A DNA stretch of 64,000 nt. Origin: JALEFZ01 sp039820545. GTDB taxonomy: Bacteria > Bacteroidota > Bacteroidia > J057. The stretch spans positions 1 to 64,000 of the forward strand of contig JBCBPW010000008.1 in NCBI GenBank assembly GCA_039820545.1, written 5' to 3'. Made by a program: the position numbers and the translations under genes. The first letter of the stretch is position 1. Every line of letters starts with the position of its first letter. This document shows, piece by piece, positions 26,485 to 36,900 of the stretch. The notes under the pieces were generated by a model. It saw nothing but the letters and a program-made list of their open reading frames with translations. It had not been told where the DNA came from and searched no databases.

Positions 26485-27930
26485 CTAGTTTTTTCTTGCA
26501 TATGTGCGGGCTGACTTAGCCTGATTGATGATGGGATGCGGATAGTTTCCTCCCAAGCTCACTCCATAGGATTTTAATTCACTGGGATACATCTCATAGG
26601 GTTCATGTACATATCCATTGGGTAGGCTTTCTAGCTCTGGTAGCCAGTGCCTTACATAATCTCCCTGCGCGTCGTATCGCTTGGCTTGCGAAATCACGTT
26701 AAAGTAACGGTTCTCACGTGGATCATTGCCGATCCCAGCCACGTAGTTCCAATTACCCCAGTTGGAGCACACATCGTAGTCGAGCAGTGTCGATTCAAAC
26801 CACTCCGCTCCCATACGCCAGTCTACCCGCAGATCTTTCACAAGGAAAGAGGCTACGTTTTGTCGGCCACGGTTGGACATAAAGCCTGTCTCTTTGAGCT
26901 CACGCATGTTGGCGTCGATGAATGGAATTCCTGTCATACCATCTTTCCACTGCTCAAATCTCGCCCAGTCTACTTGCCAATTTCCATATTCTCCTTTGAT
27001 TCCTCCTTCTAGGAAGAGGAGATTGCCGTAGCGCTTGGCCACAAATCTGAAATAGTCTCTCCATATTAACTCAAATATGAGCCAATATGTTGAAGAATTT
27101 TTCTTGCGCATCTTTTCATAGCGCTTGACCTCCTTGTAAATGTGACGGGGAGAGATACATCCTAGTGCTAGCCATGGAGAAAACTTAGAAGAATAACCTT
27201 GGCCTAGGAGTCCGTTACGTGTCTCCTTATACTCTCTGAGACGATCTTCTTCCCAAAAATATGTCTGCAAACGCTCAAGGGCTTCGATTTCTCCTCCTTT
27301 AAAATCTAATACAGCCCGTGTATCAATCTCTACAAGGCTCATTCCCATATCCTCTACTGAGGGAATATGACCAGGATTTTCAATGTAAGGGGTTGGAATA
27401 GATTCTGGTGTAGGGAAAGTGCTTCTTACGGGTGCAAACTTTTCCACTTCCTTACGGAAATGTGTAAAAATTTCGGGTAATGACCGAACAGGCATAGGAA
27501 GATCTGCCAAATGGTATAGTGTACTTCCCCAGACCAATTCTACGTCTATCCCTGATTTAAAAAGGGCTTTTTCTAATGCTTTCTCAACTTTCAGCTCCTC
27601 TTCTGTTACTTCCTTGTGGGCATATACGCCACCTGCACCATACTGATTGGCAATCTCTGGGATGATTTCTTCGGGTAGGCCCTTCCTCACGATCAGATCA
27701 CTTCCTACCGATTTCAAACGCGATCTCAATTGAGTAAGACTTTCGAGCAGGAATTTGGTACGGTAAGGGCCTGTTTTGGGGAAACCAAAAGACGTCTCAC
27801 CAAACTGCCTGTTGTCTAGGACATAAACTGGAATAACCTCTAGTCCGTGCTCGATGGCGCGCACCAGCGCCTCATGATCATGAAGCCGAAGATCATTACG
27901 AAACCATACTATTACCCTTTTCCATTTCAT
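26485..27930 (-). CDS. DASH-type cryptochrome/photolyase
   Basis: 481 residues. N-terminal alpha/beta antenna domain (VIVWFRNDLRLHDHEAL) and C-terminal FAD domain with YSSKFSPWLALGCISPR, WRDYFRFVAKRYGN and WRMGAEWFESTLLDYDVCSNWGNWNY. The last features (NWNYVAGIGNDPRENRYFN) are typical of the DASH group. These are FAD proteins that repair cyclobutane dimers in single-stranded DNA or act as blue-light sensors. It is on a single-gene unit with a terminator. Confidence 0.9.
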   Translation of the reverse strand: MKWKRVIVWFRNDLRLHDHEALVRAIEHGLEVIPVYVLDNRQFGETSFGFPKTGPYRTKFLLESLTQLRSRLKSVGSDLIVRKGLPEEIIPEIANQYGAGGVYAHKEVTEEELKVEKALEKALFKSGIDVELVWGSTLYHLADLPMPVRSLPEIFTHFRKEVEKFAPVRSTFPTPESIPTPYIENPGHIPSVEDMGMSLVEIDTRAVLDFKGGEIEALERLQTYFWEEDRLREYKETRNGLLGQGYSSKFSPWLALGCISPRHIYKEVKRYEKMRKKNSSTYWLIFELIWRDYFRFVAKRYGNLLFLEGGIKGEYGNWQVDWARFEQWKDGMTGIPFIDANMRELKETGFMSNRGRQNVASFLVKDLRVDWRMGAEWFESTLLDYDVCSNWGNWNYVAGIGNDPRENRYFNVISQAKRYDAQGDYVRHWLPELESLPNGYVHEPYEMYPSELKSYGVSLGGNYPHPIINQAKSARTYARKN

Positions 27931-28088
27931 ACTTTCAGAACTGACAGAAACTAAGAAAGTTTTAGGTTATAGCAAAATATACGGAAAAAATAAGGGTAGG
28001 GATGTGTTTATTTCACACTTCCTGAAATAGTGCTCAAAAATGTTTAGACACTGATTTTGAAGAAAAAGAATTATGCTAGCAGATGGGG

Positions 28089-28880
28089 TTAGGCGGTCAC
28101 AAACTCCAATGTCTTGATGGACAGTTTTTTTCCCTGATGTAGGTTAAATATCCGAGACTTGGCGAGTCCCCATTTGTTGAGACGAAACATCACGGAAACT
28201 CTTAATACGCCCAGTCCATACTTGACACTTCGGCGAAAATTAATGGAGGAGGCTTCTTCAAAGTATTTGGTCGGACAGGTCACTTCTCCGATGATGTGTC
28301 CCGCATAGGCAATCTGTGCCAGCATCTCATTGTCGAAGACAAAGTCATCAGAGTTTTCTTCCAGCGGAAGCGTGGTGAGGATTTCTTTGGAAAAGGCACG
28401 ATATCCTGTGTGATACTCTGCCAGTTTTTGCCCCATGAGGACATTTTGAAAGAAGGTAAGGAAGCGGTTGGCGATAAATTTATACATGGGCATACCTCCT
28501 CTTAGTGCTCCTCTACCTAAGATACGCGAACCTAGCATCACAGGAAAAAGTCCATTGGCTATAGGGTATACCATCGCTTCTATAAGCTTCGGTGTGTACT
28601 GATAGTCGGGGTGCAGCATGACCACAATATCTGCTCCTTGCTTCAAGGCTGCGGTGTAGCAAGTTTTCTGATTGCCCCCATATCCCCTATTTTGGGGGTG
28701 GCGAATGACTTCGTGTATGCCTAGGGATTGTGCTTTCTCATATGTATTGTCTCTACTTTGATCATCAACCAGGATTACTTCATCTACGATGTCGAAGGGG
28801 ACTTCTTGATAAGTAACCTCCAATGTCTTTTCTGCATTGTAAGCAGGCATTACAACCACGACCTTCTTTCCTCGAATCAT
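28089..28880 (-). CDS. family 2 glycosyltransferase
   Basis: 263 residues, GT-A fold like polyprenyl-phosphate sugar transferases. VVMPAYNAEKTLEVTYQ begins the nucleotide-binding part, LVDDQSRDNT holds the first acidic motif, VVMLHPDYQYTP includes the second Asp (usual DxD), and HTGYRAFSKEIL is a typical late motif. No TM segments, so cytosolic or peripheral. Probably part of lipid-linked sugar or glycan synthesis; the acceptor is unknown. Confidence 0.85.
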   Translation of the reverse strand: MIRGKKVVVVMPAYNAEKTLEVTYQEVPFDIVDEVILVDDQSRDNTYEKAQSLGIHEVIRHPQNRGYGGNQKTCYTAALKQGADIVVMLHPDYQYTPKLIEAMVYPIANGLFPVMLGSRILGRGALRGGMPMYKFIANRFLTFFQNVLMGQKLAEYHTGYRAFSKEILTTLPLEENSDDFVFDNEMLAQIAYAGHIIGEVTCPTKYFEEASSINFRRSVKYGLGVLRVSVMFRLNKWGLAKSRIFNLHQGKKLSIKTLEFVTA

Positions 28881-29163
28881 AAATCCTGAACTTCTATGGT
28901 ACTCAAAAGCAAAGACAGTAGATTAGACCGACCGTTGTTTTTCTCGTATACTGCCTACTCTATATTGTGGGTCAATTTAGTAACTTTTTTATCATTAATC
29001 TTATCCTAAATATTATCATTGAATCCTAAAAGAGGAATTGAGAAATTGAAAAAAGAGGTCTAAGAAACATTACGCTGCCCACCATTCACATATCCTAGAG
29101 TCTTTTAACATTTGGTTGGTAGCAATCTTCCTCACCTTATGCTGTAAAAGATTGAGCGTATAC

Positions 29164-30399
29164 ATGAAATTCACTCAAATTCTGATTATTGTTTTTCTTT
29201 TATCCATACCCACATATACCATGGGTGGAGGCATCTACTTACGGCTCCTGGGTGCGAGTTCACTGGCGATGGGAAATACGGGTACAGGACTGGCATTACA
29301 TGCCTCTTCTGTCTACCAAAATCCTGGTGCTATGGCATTTCTCAATCCTCGCTTGACCCTGGAGTTGGGTAGCTCTTTTCAGCGGCCTGCGACTACTTAT
29401 TTAGAAAATCCTCCGAGTACAGCTCTGGCAGACATGGATACGCTCACTTTTACACCGCTGTATGCCTACGCTGTGGCAAGGCCTATCGCCAGTGGAAAAC
29501 TGACCTTGGGAATGGGAGTCAATAGTCCCTATGGAGGAGGTTCCCTTTGGCCAGACGAGTGGTCTGGACAATTTATCAGCCAAGAATTTAACCTTGAGAG
29601 TCTATTCATCCATCCTTCTTTCGCCATCAAGGTCAATGATCGACTTGGATTAGGCCTTACACTATCTCTGGGAGCTGTCACCCTATTCAATAAGCGCGCC
29701 ATCAACATAGATGGTCGAAAAGAGTCCAGAAGCTCTGTCAGGTTTAGTGGCCAGGGAGCCACAGCAGGACTGAGTTTGGGTGCATACTATAGAGTGGATA
29801 ATAAGTTGTCGCTGGGTCTCAACCTACGTAGTCCGATGGAAGTCAGCATCACCGATGGCATCGCTACTTTTGAAGTACCCCCTTCCCTCGCTGACAATTA
29901 TGAACGACAGATATTCACCACAACCTTTACCCTCCCTGGCGAAATCAACATTGGAGTAGGCTACTACCCAGAGGAGCGCTTGTTGCTGACTGCTGATCTC
30001 AACATCATTTTTTGGAGTAGTTGGGACTCCCTGGTGTTCAACCTTTCAGATCCTAAACCCGAAATAGCCAGCTTCCCCGAAAGAAATTGGCAAAATACGA
30101 TCAATCTCCGCGCAGGCTTTGAATACGCACTTTCTGAGAATTTTCGGATGAGAGGAGGCGCTTATTATGAGCAATCGCCTGTACCTAGTGGCTTTGTATC
30201 TCCCGAGCTACCCGATGCCAACAGGATCGGTATTACAGGAGGGGCAGGTGTTAGAATCATTCGGAGGCTGTATGCAGATTTCACCTATACTTATGAGTAT
30301 ACAGGAGAACGACAGGGCGTACTCTCTACGGCCAATTTTGCAGGGACTTATGAAACGACGGTTTATGCGTTTATGATAGGATTAGGCTATGAATTTTGA
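29164..30399 (+). CDS. FadL/OmpP1-family outer-membrane transporter
   Basis: 412 residues from ATG 29164, with a signal peptide (MKFTQILIIVFLLSIPTYTMG). The plug begins with LRLLGASSLAMGNTGTGLAL and SVYQNPGAMAFL, matching the FadL N-terminal signature, and the NSPYGGGSLWPDEW loop is also typical. The rest is a long beta barrel ending in an aromatic strand (GLGYEF). FadL proteins move long-chain fatty acids or other hydrophobic compounds across the outer membrane. The next gene is the degenerate SGNH lipoprotein, which is the standard neighbour in Bacteroidota. Confidence 0.9.
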   Translation: MKFTQILIIVFLLSIPTYTMGGGIYLRLLGASSLAMGNTGTGLALHASSVYQNPGAMAFLNPRLTLELGSSFQRPATTYLENPPSTALADMDTLTFTPLYAYAVARPIASGKLTLGMGVNSPYGGGSLWPDEWSGQFISQEFNLESLFIHPSFAIKVNDRLGLGLTLSLGAVTLFNKRAINIDGRKESRSSVRFSGQGATAGLSLGAYYRVDNKLSLGLNLRSPMEVSITDGIATFEVPPSLADNYERQIFTTTFTLPGEINIGVGYYPEERLLLTADLNIIFWSSWDSLVFNLSDPKPEIASFPERNWQNTINLRAGFEYALSENFRMRGGAYYEQSPVPSGFVSPELPDANRIGITGGAGVRIIRRLYADFTYTYEYTGERQGVLSTANFAGTYETTVYAFMIGLGYEF

Positions 30400-30548
30400 T
30401 TTTCTTTCAACAGAAAGAAAGATTATATGGTAATTCAGGAAACGAATCGACCAATTGTTTCGATATAAAGGTGAAACACAAGATGCAAGTCATCTGCTGT
30501 TGTTGCATCCAACCATGAGACAAAATCATTTCGGGATCCCAGGAACAT

Positions 30549-31910
30549 ATGAAACAGCGCTATACATTTTTTTTAATTGTACTCTTAGGACTGAGTTTCA
30601 TCTTCGGATGGGTCGGATGTAGGCCTAGTATCTCTGCTTACCGCCCTTCGCTGGGAAAAGTGGATGTGGGGAATTTCCAGGCTTTTGGAGATGGATACTC
30701 TACAGGTTTTGCCAATACTGACATCGAATCTCCCCAAAGCTTGCTGGGACTTTATGCAGATGCCCAGTCATTTGCCTTTCCAGCCTTGATCGCAACACAG
30801 TTTGATTTGATCCGAAACGTTTCCTTTGATCAACATCTTGCATTAGATGCTGGATCAGGTTATTACTACCTCACAGAAGCGACTCAATCCAATTGTCCCA
30901 ACAGGCTGATCCAATCCCAAATCGACCGGGCAGATGCACTGCCTGAATGGCAAGTAGGCCCTGATGCTTCTCTTTATGCTACGCTTGACAACTGGGCATT
31001 GCCTCATGTCAAGATTGCAGACATCACACAGAATGATCTCACGACGACAGAAAAGATCTTCATGGGACGACTGTCTACCACAGGAAATGTGGATATGACA
31101 TACCTCGACCATGTCCAACAAGCAGAACCCTCCTTTTTTACCCTTTGGATGGGGACACGTGACTTGCTAGAGTACGCGATTTCAGGAGGTGCCAATCCAG
31201 CTTATCCCCTGACTCCCCCTACCGAATTCGCAGAAAACTTTGCTCAGCTCCTCGATTCTCTTCACTCCCCTGGCCAAGGCGGGCCATTAGGAATCATTGG
31301 GAATATTCCAGATGTGACGGTGTTTCCCTTCTTTCACCACATATCCCATACCTTTAGTAACTCCGAGTTTTGCGATGATGCGCCTTTACCACTCTACATT
31401 CGCAGATCTTCTAACTCAGGAGAACCTGTAGAGGCCATTCAGTCAGATTATATTCTCCTCCGAGCCAAAGATAAAATTGGTGCTATTGACCCAACTCCTG
31501 GCAATCCATTACCCAAAGGACTAGATCCAGAAAATCCTCTCCCAGAGAGCTGGGTACTAGATTTTGAGGAGGCATACCAACTGAGATTGCACGTCGAAGC
31601 ATATAATGATATCATAGATTCCCTGATACAATCACATAATGCTAGTCTAAGTGTTCCTGCTTTCGTCAAAGTCGATCTTCACAGTCTGTTTCAAAGGCTC
31701 CATGAGTCTGGAATCACTCTCAACGGATTAGATATTACCAGTGGGTATCTATTAGGAGGAATTTTTTCCTTGGACGGATTGTATCTCACACCTAGAGGGC
31801 AAGCTTTGGTTGCGAATGAGTTTATCAACGCGATCAATCAGGCTCCCCAGTGGTCTGCAACTGTACCTTTTCTCAATATCACCGATTATCAAGGGGTTGT
31901 TTTTCCTTGA
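30549..31910 (+). CDS. SGNH-like lipoprotein lacking catalytic residues
   Basis: 453 residues with lipobox GWVGC near residue 23. The layout is that of the SGNH/GDSL hydrolases found next to FadL genes, with block I AFGDGYSTGF, block III WMGTRDLLEYA and block V LDGLYLTPRG. At the places where the family has the nucleophile Ser (usual IGNSLTAGY), the GxND Asn (usual WIGNNDVL) and the catalytic His (usual DGVHPTPRG), this protein has Gly, Arg and Tyr. Unless alignment is misleading, it is a pseudo-hydrolase, perhaps a ligand-binding partner of the FadL porin. The frame and length are intact, so it is not a decayed gene. Co-directional with FadL, 149 bases downstream. Confidence 0.75.
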   Translation: MKQRYTFFLIVLLGLSFIFGWVGCRPSISAYRPSLGKVDVGNFQAFGDGYSTGFANTDIESPQSLLGLYADAQSFAFPALIATQFDLIRNVSFDQHLALDAGSGYYYLTEATQSNCPNRLIQSQIDRADALPEWQVGPDASLYATLDNWALPHVKIADITQNDLTTTEKIFMGRLSTTGNVDMTYLDHVQQAEPSFFTLWMGTRDLLEYAISGGANPAYPLTPPTEFAENFAQLLDSLHSPGQGGPLGIIGNIPDVTVFPFFHHISHTFSNSEFCDDAPLPLYIRRSSNSGEPVEAIQSDYILLRAKDKIGAIDPTPGNPLPKGLDPENPLPESWVLDFEEAYQLRLHVEAYNDIIDSLIQSHNASLSVPAFVKVDLHSLFQRLHESGITLNGLDITSGYLLGGIFSLDGLYLTPRGQALVANEFINAINQAPQWSATVPFLNITDYQGVVFP

Positions 31911-31952
31911 CCCAGGTAGCATCTTGCATGCCACACATTTGAAATTCAAGAC

Positions 31953-32471
31953 ATGCAAGAAATAGAGGTTAAAATACTAGAAATCGACCGTGAAGCCATC
32001 GAGCAAAAACTCGTAGCATTGGGAGCCGAGAAAGTATTTGATGGGGAATTATGGGCGATGTTTTTCGACCATCCCGATGGCCAGATCAAGGCAAAGGGTG
32101 ATGTATTGCGTTTGCGTAAGGAAGGTGAAGCCTGTATTTTGACGTACAAGCAGCATGTTTCCAAGGCAGAAGCCAAGATCATGGAGGAAACGGAGACAGT
32201 GGTCGATAATATGGAAGCGACCATGCATATCTTGCAAAAGGCAGGTCTCCAGATTCTTAAATCTACACGAAAAAGACGAACCAGCTATCAGTTAGCAGAC
32301 GGACAAGTCGTGATCGATGACTATGCTGATGAGCTGGCACCTATTCCTGTATTTCTTGAGGTAGAATCTCCTAATCTAGAGGCACTTAAGCGTGTCGTAC
32401 AAGCGCTGGACTATACAATGAACGACTGTAATAATTGGAATACCAGAGATCTAATCAAGCATTACTTGTAA
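31953..32471 (+). CDS. CYTH-domain protein (class IV cyclase/triphosphatase-like)
   Basis: 172 residues. The N-terminal EIEVKIL is the CYTH hallmark ExExK-type motif. Basic and acidic tunnel residues are visible in DVLRLRKEG, LTYKQ, STRKRRTSYQL and VVIDDYADEL. CYTH proteins hydrolyse or cyclise triphosphates such as thiamine triphosphate, inorganic triphosphate or ATP; the bacterial CyaB-type variant is closest in length. No neighbour clarifies the substrate. It starts 43 bases after the SGNH-like gene and may be co-transcribed. Confidence 0.8.
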   Translation: MQEIEVKILEIDREAIEQKLVALGAEKVFDGELWAMFFDHPDGQIKAKGDVLRLRKEGEACILTYKQHVSKAEAKIMEETETVVDNMEATMHILQKAGLQILKSTRKRRTSYQLADGQVVIDDYADELAPIPVFLEVESPNLEALKRVVQALDYTMNDCNNWNTRDLIKHYL

Positions 32472-32496
32472 GTACATTTTTCTTATTTATCCACGA

Positions 32497-32955
32497 TCAA
32501 TGTCCATTCCGTAGCTTATCGAGCAAAGTGCTTAGTTGCTCTGCTTCGTCCGCAGTCAGCGCGCCTAGCATATTGTCCATCTCCTTGTCGTACTGATCCA
32601 TCTGATGAAGAAGGTCCAAACCTGAATCATTGATGAGGACATCTACGAGACGCTTGTCTGCCTTGCAAGTCTTACGCGAAACAAGGCCTTTCTTTACAAG
32701 ACGATCCACAATCCGAGATACATCTGACATCCGATCTAGCATGCGGACTCTAATCTCTGAAGTAGAGATTGGCTCTGGATGCTGTCCCCTCAAAATACGA
32801 AGTACGTTGTACTGCTGCAGCGTAATATCAAACGTTTTAAATAGATCTTTTTGCCTTGTAATGAGCCAATTGTGCGTAAAAATCAGGTTCACAGTAGCTT
32901 TAGCCCAAGGGCTGCGAAAAGGTGTCTTTTGCTTGATGGCTTCTTCTAGTCTCAT
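32497..32955 (-). CDS. MarR-family transcriptional regulator
   Basis: 152 residues. Winged helix with LQQYNVLRILRGQHPEPISTSE (helix 2-3 area), RMLDRMSDVSRIVDRLVKKGL as recognition helix, and DKRLVDVLINDSG as the wing. Typical MarR dimerisation helices at both ends. Ligand and target unknown; it has no divergent or co-directional partner close enough to infer regulation. Confidence 0.88.
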   Translation of the reverse strand: MRLEEAIKQKTPFRSPWAKATVNLIFTHNWLITRQKDLFKTFDITLQQYNVLRILRGQHPEPISTSEIRVRMLDRMSDVSRIVDRLVKKGLVSRKTCKADKRLVDVLINDSGLDLLHQMDQYDKEMDNMLGALTADEAEQLSTLLDKLRNGH

Positions 32956-33013
32956 AGATTCAATATATGAAAACTAACTTATGTTTTTCTCACGATGTTT
33001 AAAGATCAAAAAA

Positions 33014-33041
33014 CAAAAAAAAGAGCAAATGGTTTTTGCCC
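33014..33041 (-). terminator. rho-independent terminator
   Basis: On the minus strand, stem GGGCAAA/TTTGCTC (one G-T pair) followed by a run of eight T. It lies 140 bases after the metzincin-like gene and likely ends the subtilase-metzincin transcript. Confidence 0.65.
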
Positions 33042-33180
33042 TTTTCTAAAAATTCTACTTTGTGGATGTAAAATAGTATGAATTTCACTCCTTAATTTTT
33101 CATTTGTAAGTAATTCATTCTCCAATATTTAACAAAACGCATCGAGATCTTTTTGTATCCTTATATTCTCCCATGCCTGA

Positions 33181-33870
33181 TCAGAGTTGAATAATCCGCC
33201 AACCTTTTTGCTCCCACAAGACAGGAACTTGGGTTTCTACGATACTCTTGATGATGCGTTTATTGACACGATCGGTTATCCCTTCTAGATCTTCATCCAT
33301 GATGGTCGCAGGTACATGGTCTGCCCCCAACCGATGGCCGACCTCATGAGGTCCAATCCATTTATTGTCTGTATGGAGCGCTGAAATATAGATAAAATTG
33401 GCAGGCGCATACCCCGCCACGGGCAACTGAGAGGTTTGCTTAATCGGCATCTGCGCAGCAGGAATGACTTCTACTTGGGTGATAAATTGCGCCGAAACTA
33501 GCTGTGTCGGGATGTAGAATCCACCCTCAGTATATCTACCCTGAGGGATCTCTAGCTCAAACCGTATAGGATAGGTAGTGTGTGTGCCCTGAGAATCAAT
33601 CTGAAGGGCGAATTCTCTTGATTGACTATTCCAAAAAGAGAGCGCAAACTCCAACTGTTCCCACGCTTTAGGGTGATTATGGGCAGCAAAATACCATGCA
33701 CGAATCACTACTTCATGACGTTCGCGATCAATCCAAACCTCGTGATTCTCCGCATGCCAAGGCGTGTCTACAGGTGCCAAGTTCCATACTGCTTCTACTC
33801 TGCTAGCGTGACTCGCCCCTAACCCAACCCACCATAGACTCAATACCCATGTTACGTAATACCTGCACAT
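33181..33870 (-). CDS. secreted metzincin-like zinc peptidase
   Basis: 229 residues with an N-terminal signal-like hydrophobic segment. Residues 175-185 read HEVGHRLGADH, the extended metzincin signature HExxHxxGxxH, with His175, His179 and His185 as ligands and Glu176 as base. Met191 in ATIMDEDLEG may be the Met-turn, though it lies very close to the zinc site compared with characterised metzincins. The N-terminal 150 residues are beta-rich with no family I know. It starts 42 bases after the stop of the T9SS subtilase on the same strand, so both peptidases are probably one operon. Activity is inference from the motif. Confidence 0.65.
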   Translation of the reverse strand: MCRYYVTWVLSLWWVGLGASHASRVEAVWNLAPVDTPWHAENHEVWIDRERHEVVIRAWYFAAHNHPKAWEQLEFALSFWNSQSREFALQIDSQGTHTTYPIRFELEIPQGRYTEGGFYIPTQLVSAQFITQVEVIPAAQMPIKQTSQLPVAGYAPANFIYISALHTDNKWIGPHEVGHRLGADHVPATIMDEDLEGITDRVNKRIIKSIVETQVPVLWEQKGWRIIQL

Positions 33871-33912
33871 CCTACAATATTACGCAAATATTAAGAGAAT
33901 GTTACACAATCA

Positions 33913-36900
33913 TTACTCAACAACCGTAAATGTCCCTATAAACGGCTTTATTCCCTCCTGTTCGGTAGATACATGGTACAAATAGACCCCAGGCTTGATA
34001 CGTTGCCCTCCCTGATCCCTCAGATCCCACTGCAAACCTCCATCTCCATCTGTTTCTTCTAACTCTGTCACCAACCGACCTGATACGGTAAGAACACGTA
34101 TATCCGCCGTCTGCGTAAGATTGGCAAAGCGTACTCCCTCAAAGACTTCATGTGTCTGATAGGGATTGGGATAGACATATACTTCTGATAGATCAGCTTT
34201 AAAGGAAGAAAAAGTAGCTGTATTTCCTTCGTCGCAGGTACAAGTCCCATCAATCGCACACACCTCTGCTGTAATAGAAATAGGATAACCCAATGCGCCC
34301 AACTTTGCTTCGCCTATGGTCACTTCGATGGCATCTTGTGCTTCATCGGCCCATGCGATTGCCTCAATGTAGCCTACAGGACCAATCTGATAGTTACTTG
34401 TATCCAAAGCGATACTCTCCTCCAACTTCCTATTGAAAGTCATCCTGGCTACTTTATCACTGACAATTTCCCATTGACTCAAAATCAAGCAATCGCTGAT
34501 ACTTTCATCATATACAAAGTCTCCACGATCAAAGTCGGGGTCTAAAAAGGCGTCGCGATCGTCCTCAAATGTGGTATCCACAACGAGTGTATGCAATCCT
34601 ACCTCCAACTCTCCAGCAAATGACAATAACAGCTTCTGATTGCGGTCGCCCGAACCTGTAATCGCGATTGGGTTTTGCTCACCGTCTAAAATGAACCTTG
34701 TCTTATCTTCTGGAATAGCGGATACAGGCTCCGAAAACCATACCGCCACCTGATCACGGGCGATGGCACGTACACTATCTAGCCTTGGACGGCTATGTGG
34801 CGTCAAAATAACGGCATTGCCAAAGGGACTGAGACTAGGTGACAGCCCAGGATTCTCACTTTTCAGCACATACAAATAGGGCACCTCTGGTTCCAAATTC
34901 GCATCTACCAACTGATTCCCCACAAATCCTGAGATGACACTTGCTATCTCATTATTGATGGGATCTTTTACGCGCCAAATTTCATAGCTACTTGCATTGG
35001 CAGGCACTGGCCAGGAGATCTTCACTTCTGTAGGGCCATTGACTTGCCCATCCAACTGCTCTACAGGCAAAGGTCCCTTGTAGGCAAGCTGCCACTCAAA
35101 AAATATCGTCGAATCGATGCGTCCAAGTCCTATTTCAGCTATCCCATTTCCATCAAAATCCTCAATGATATGATGCGTCGCCAAGGAACCAAAATAAAAC
35201 CAAATGGGCGAAAACTGCTGGCGGGTTACATTATAATCGATCACATATGTCCTAGGATAGGTGGTAAAGACCAGTTCATCGTAGGGATCTTCGTCTAGGT
35301 TGCCCGCACTTGCGGCATTGTACTGCTCAAAGTCAATGTCATACAAGAAATCTTCCCAGATGACCTCAAATGTATTGTCCGCTGTAGCACGGAAAATGCG
35401 CAGCCACCAGTGAGGCGCATCATATTCGAAGTCACCGTTTCGAAGTCCTGAAGTGTGGACCGCTACAAAAATTTCCTTTTCTTCTCCTCCTGCAAAATTG
35501 CCACTTGTGAGGTAAACCCCTGATTTTGTTAGATCTGTACTGTCAATAAAAGTAGTGTTATACGTATTCCCTTCATTCTCATATACAATCAAATCTCCAT
35601 CAAAATCCCCAAAGATAATCTCGCGCTTCCCATCTTGATCAAAATCATCTACCAATACGCGAGGAGCGATAGATCCCATGTAATCTCCGCTTATATCCTC
35701 TAGCACGATCTGCTCCTCATACTCACTTCCATCCAGTATGTAGTAATCTTTAGAATCCTTAAGCAGAAGTTCTGGCTGGGGATCTCCGTCAGTATCATCC
35801 ACTGAAGCAGCGAATAGGCCATTGCCTTCATTTCGGTAGATAATTTCCGAGGGAAAATTATTGGGGCCTGGCTGTTCAATCAGATAGGCAGAGTCATTGA
35901 CAGAACAAAATACTTCCAATAATCCATCTCCATCGGTATCATCGACATCTTTGGGAATCAATATGGGTTTGAAGTCAATGGAATCTACCCTCACGAAAAA
36001 ATTCCCTACAAATTCATAAAACTTGAGCTTGCCAAAATTCAGACCCTGGTCATATTCATTGATCACGACCTCCTTCAGACCATCATTGTCAAAGTCGTAG
36101 GTTTCGGGAAGGAATCGTCCAATCGGTAATCCGTAGCTTTTGGGTTGGAGTAGAAACTGGCTGATACTTGTGGATTGAAAGGAGAGAGAACGTATCTCAG
36201 AGCTCCCTACTAGCCCCGCTTCATTGGTCGTCTCTATATAAAACTCATAGTCCCCTGGCGGGATCACATCTGGTCCTAGGATGATGTGTGCATTTCTCGC
36301 ACGCTGATCGTAGGGCCAGCTAGCCCAAGGTCCTCCCCCACTCCTGCGATATTTGATTATATGCTGTCCGCGGTCGTCGCTACGGAAGACCAGCAGCAAT
36401 TTTCGTGTGTCATTATCCCATGCAGGCACGGCACGTATCCATTCGACATTGGGCGCTGTGGTATCTCGCACAAATCGAATCCTGTCCTCCTGTGTAAATC
36501 CATCTGTTTTTTCCAGTCGAATACGCAGTGTATAATCTCCTGTCGGCAGTCCCGAAAGATCCCACAAAGCCAATGTATCTTCTCTTACTTGGTATAGCTG
36601 ATCCTCGACGATCGGTTTCCATATCGACGTGTCTGCTACTCCCTCCATGTATTCGATATGGAACTTCAAAAACTCTGGGTCCAGTACACTCCCCATAATC
36701 CAAACCTGATCGTCAGCAGTCCCTCTATCATTCACAGGGCTTGTGATAGTCACGACAGAGGTCCCAGCTGCTTGTAAGGCACGGGCTGCATTGAGTCGTC
36801 CTGCTCCTGTGAAGTGGTCCCACCCTCTAGAGGAGATGTCGTCAGCAGTAGAGGTAAGAATGCCTCGAATTTGTTGAGGGGATAAAGGTCCTCGCTCAGA

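Noticed and set aside
35500..36200. Repeated Asp-rich segments as a DNA repeat
   Set aside because: They are protein-level calcium-loop repeats of the subtilase, not DNA-level duplications.
36286..36597. Plus-strand ORFs inside the subtilase gene
   Set aside because: They are antisense frames within a long, well-supported minus-strand gene.
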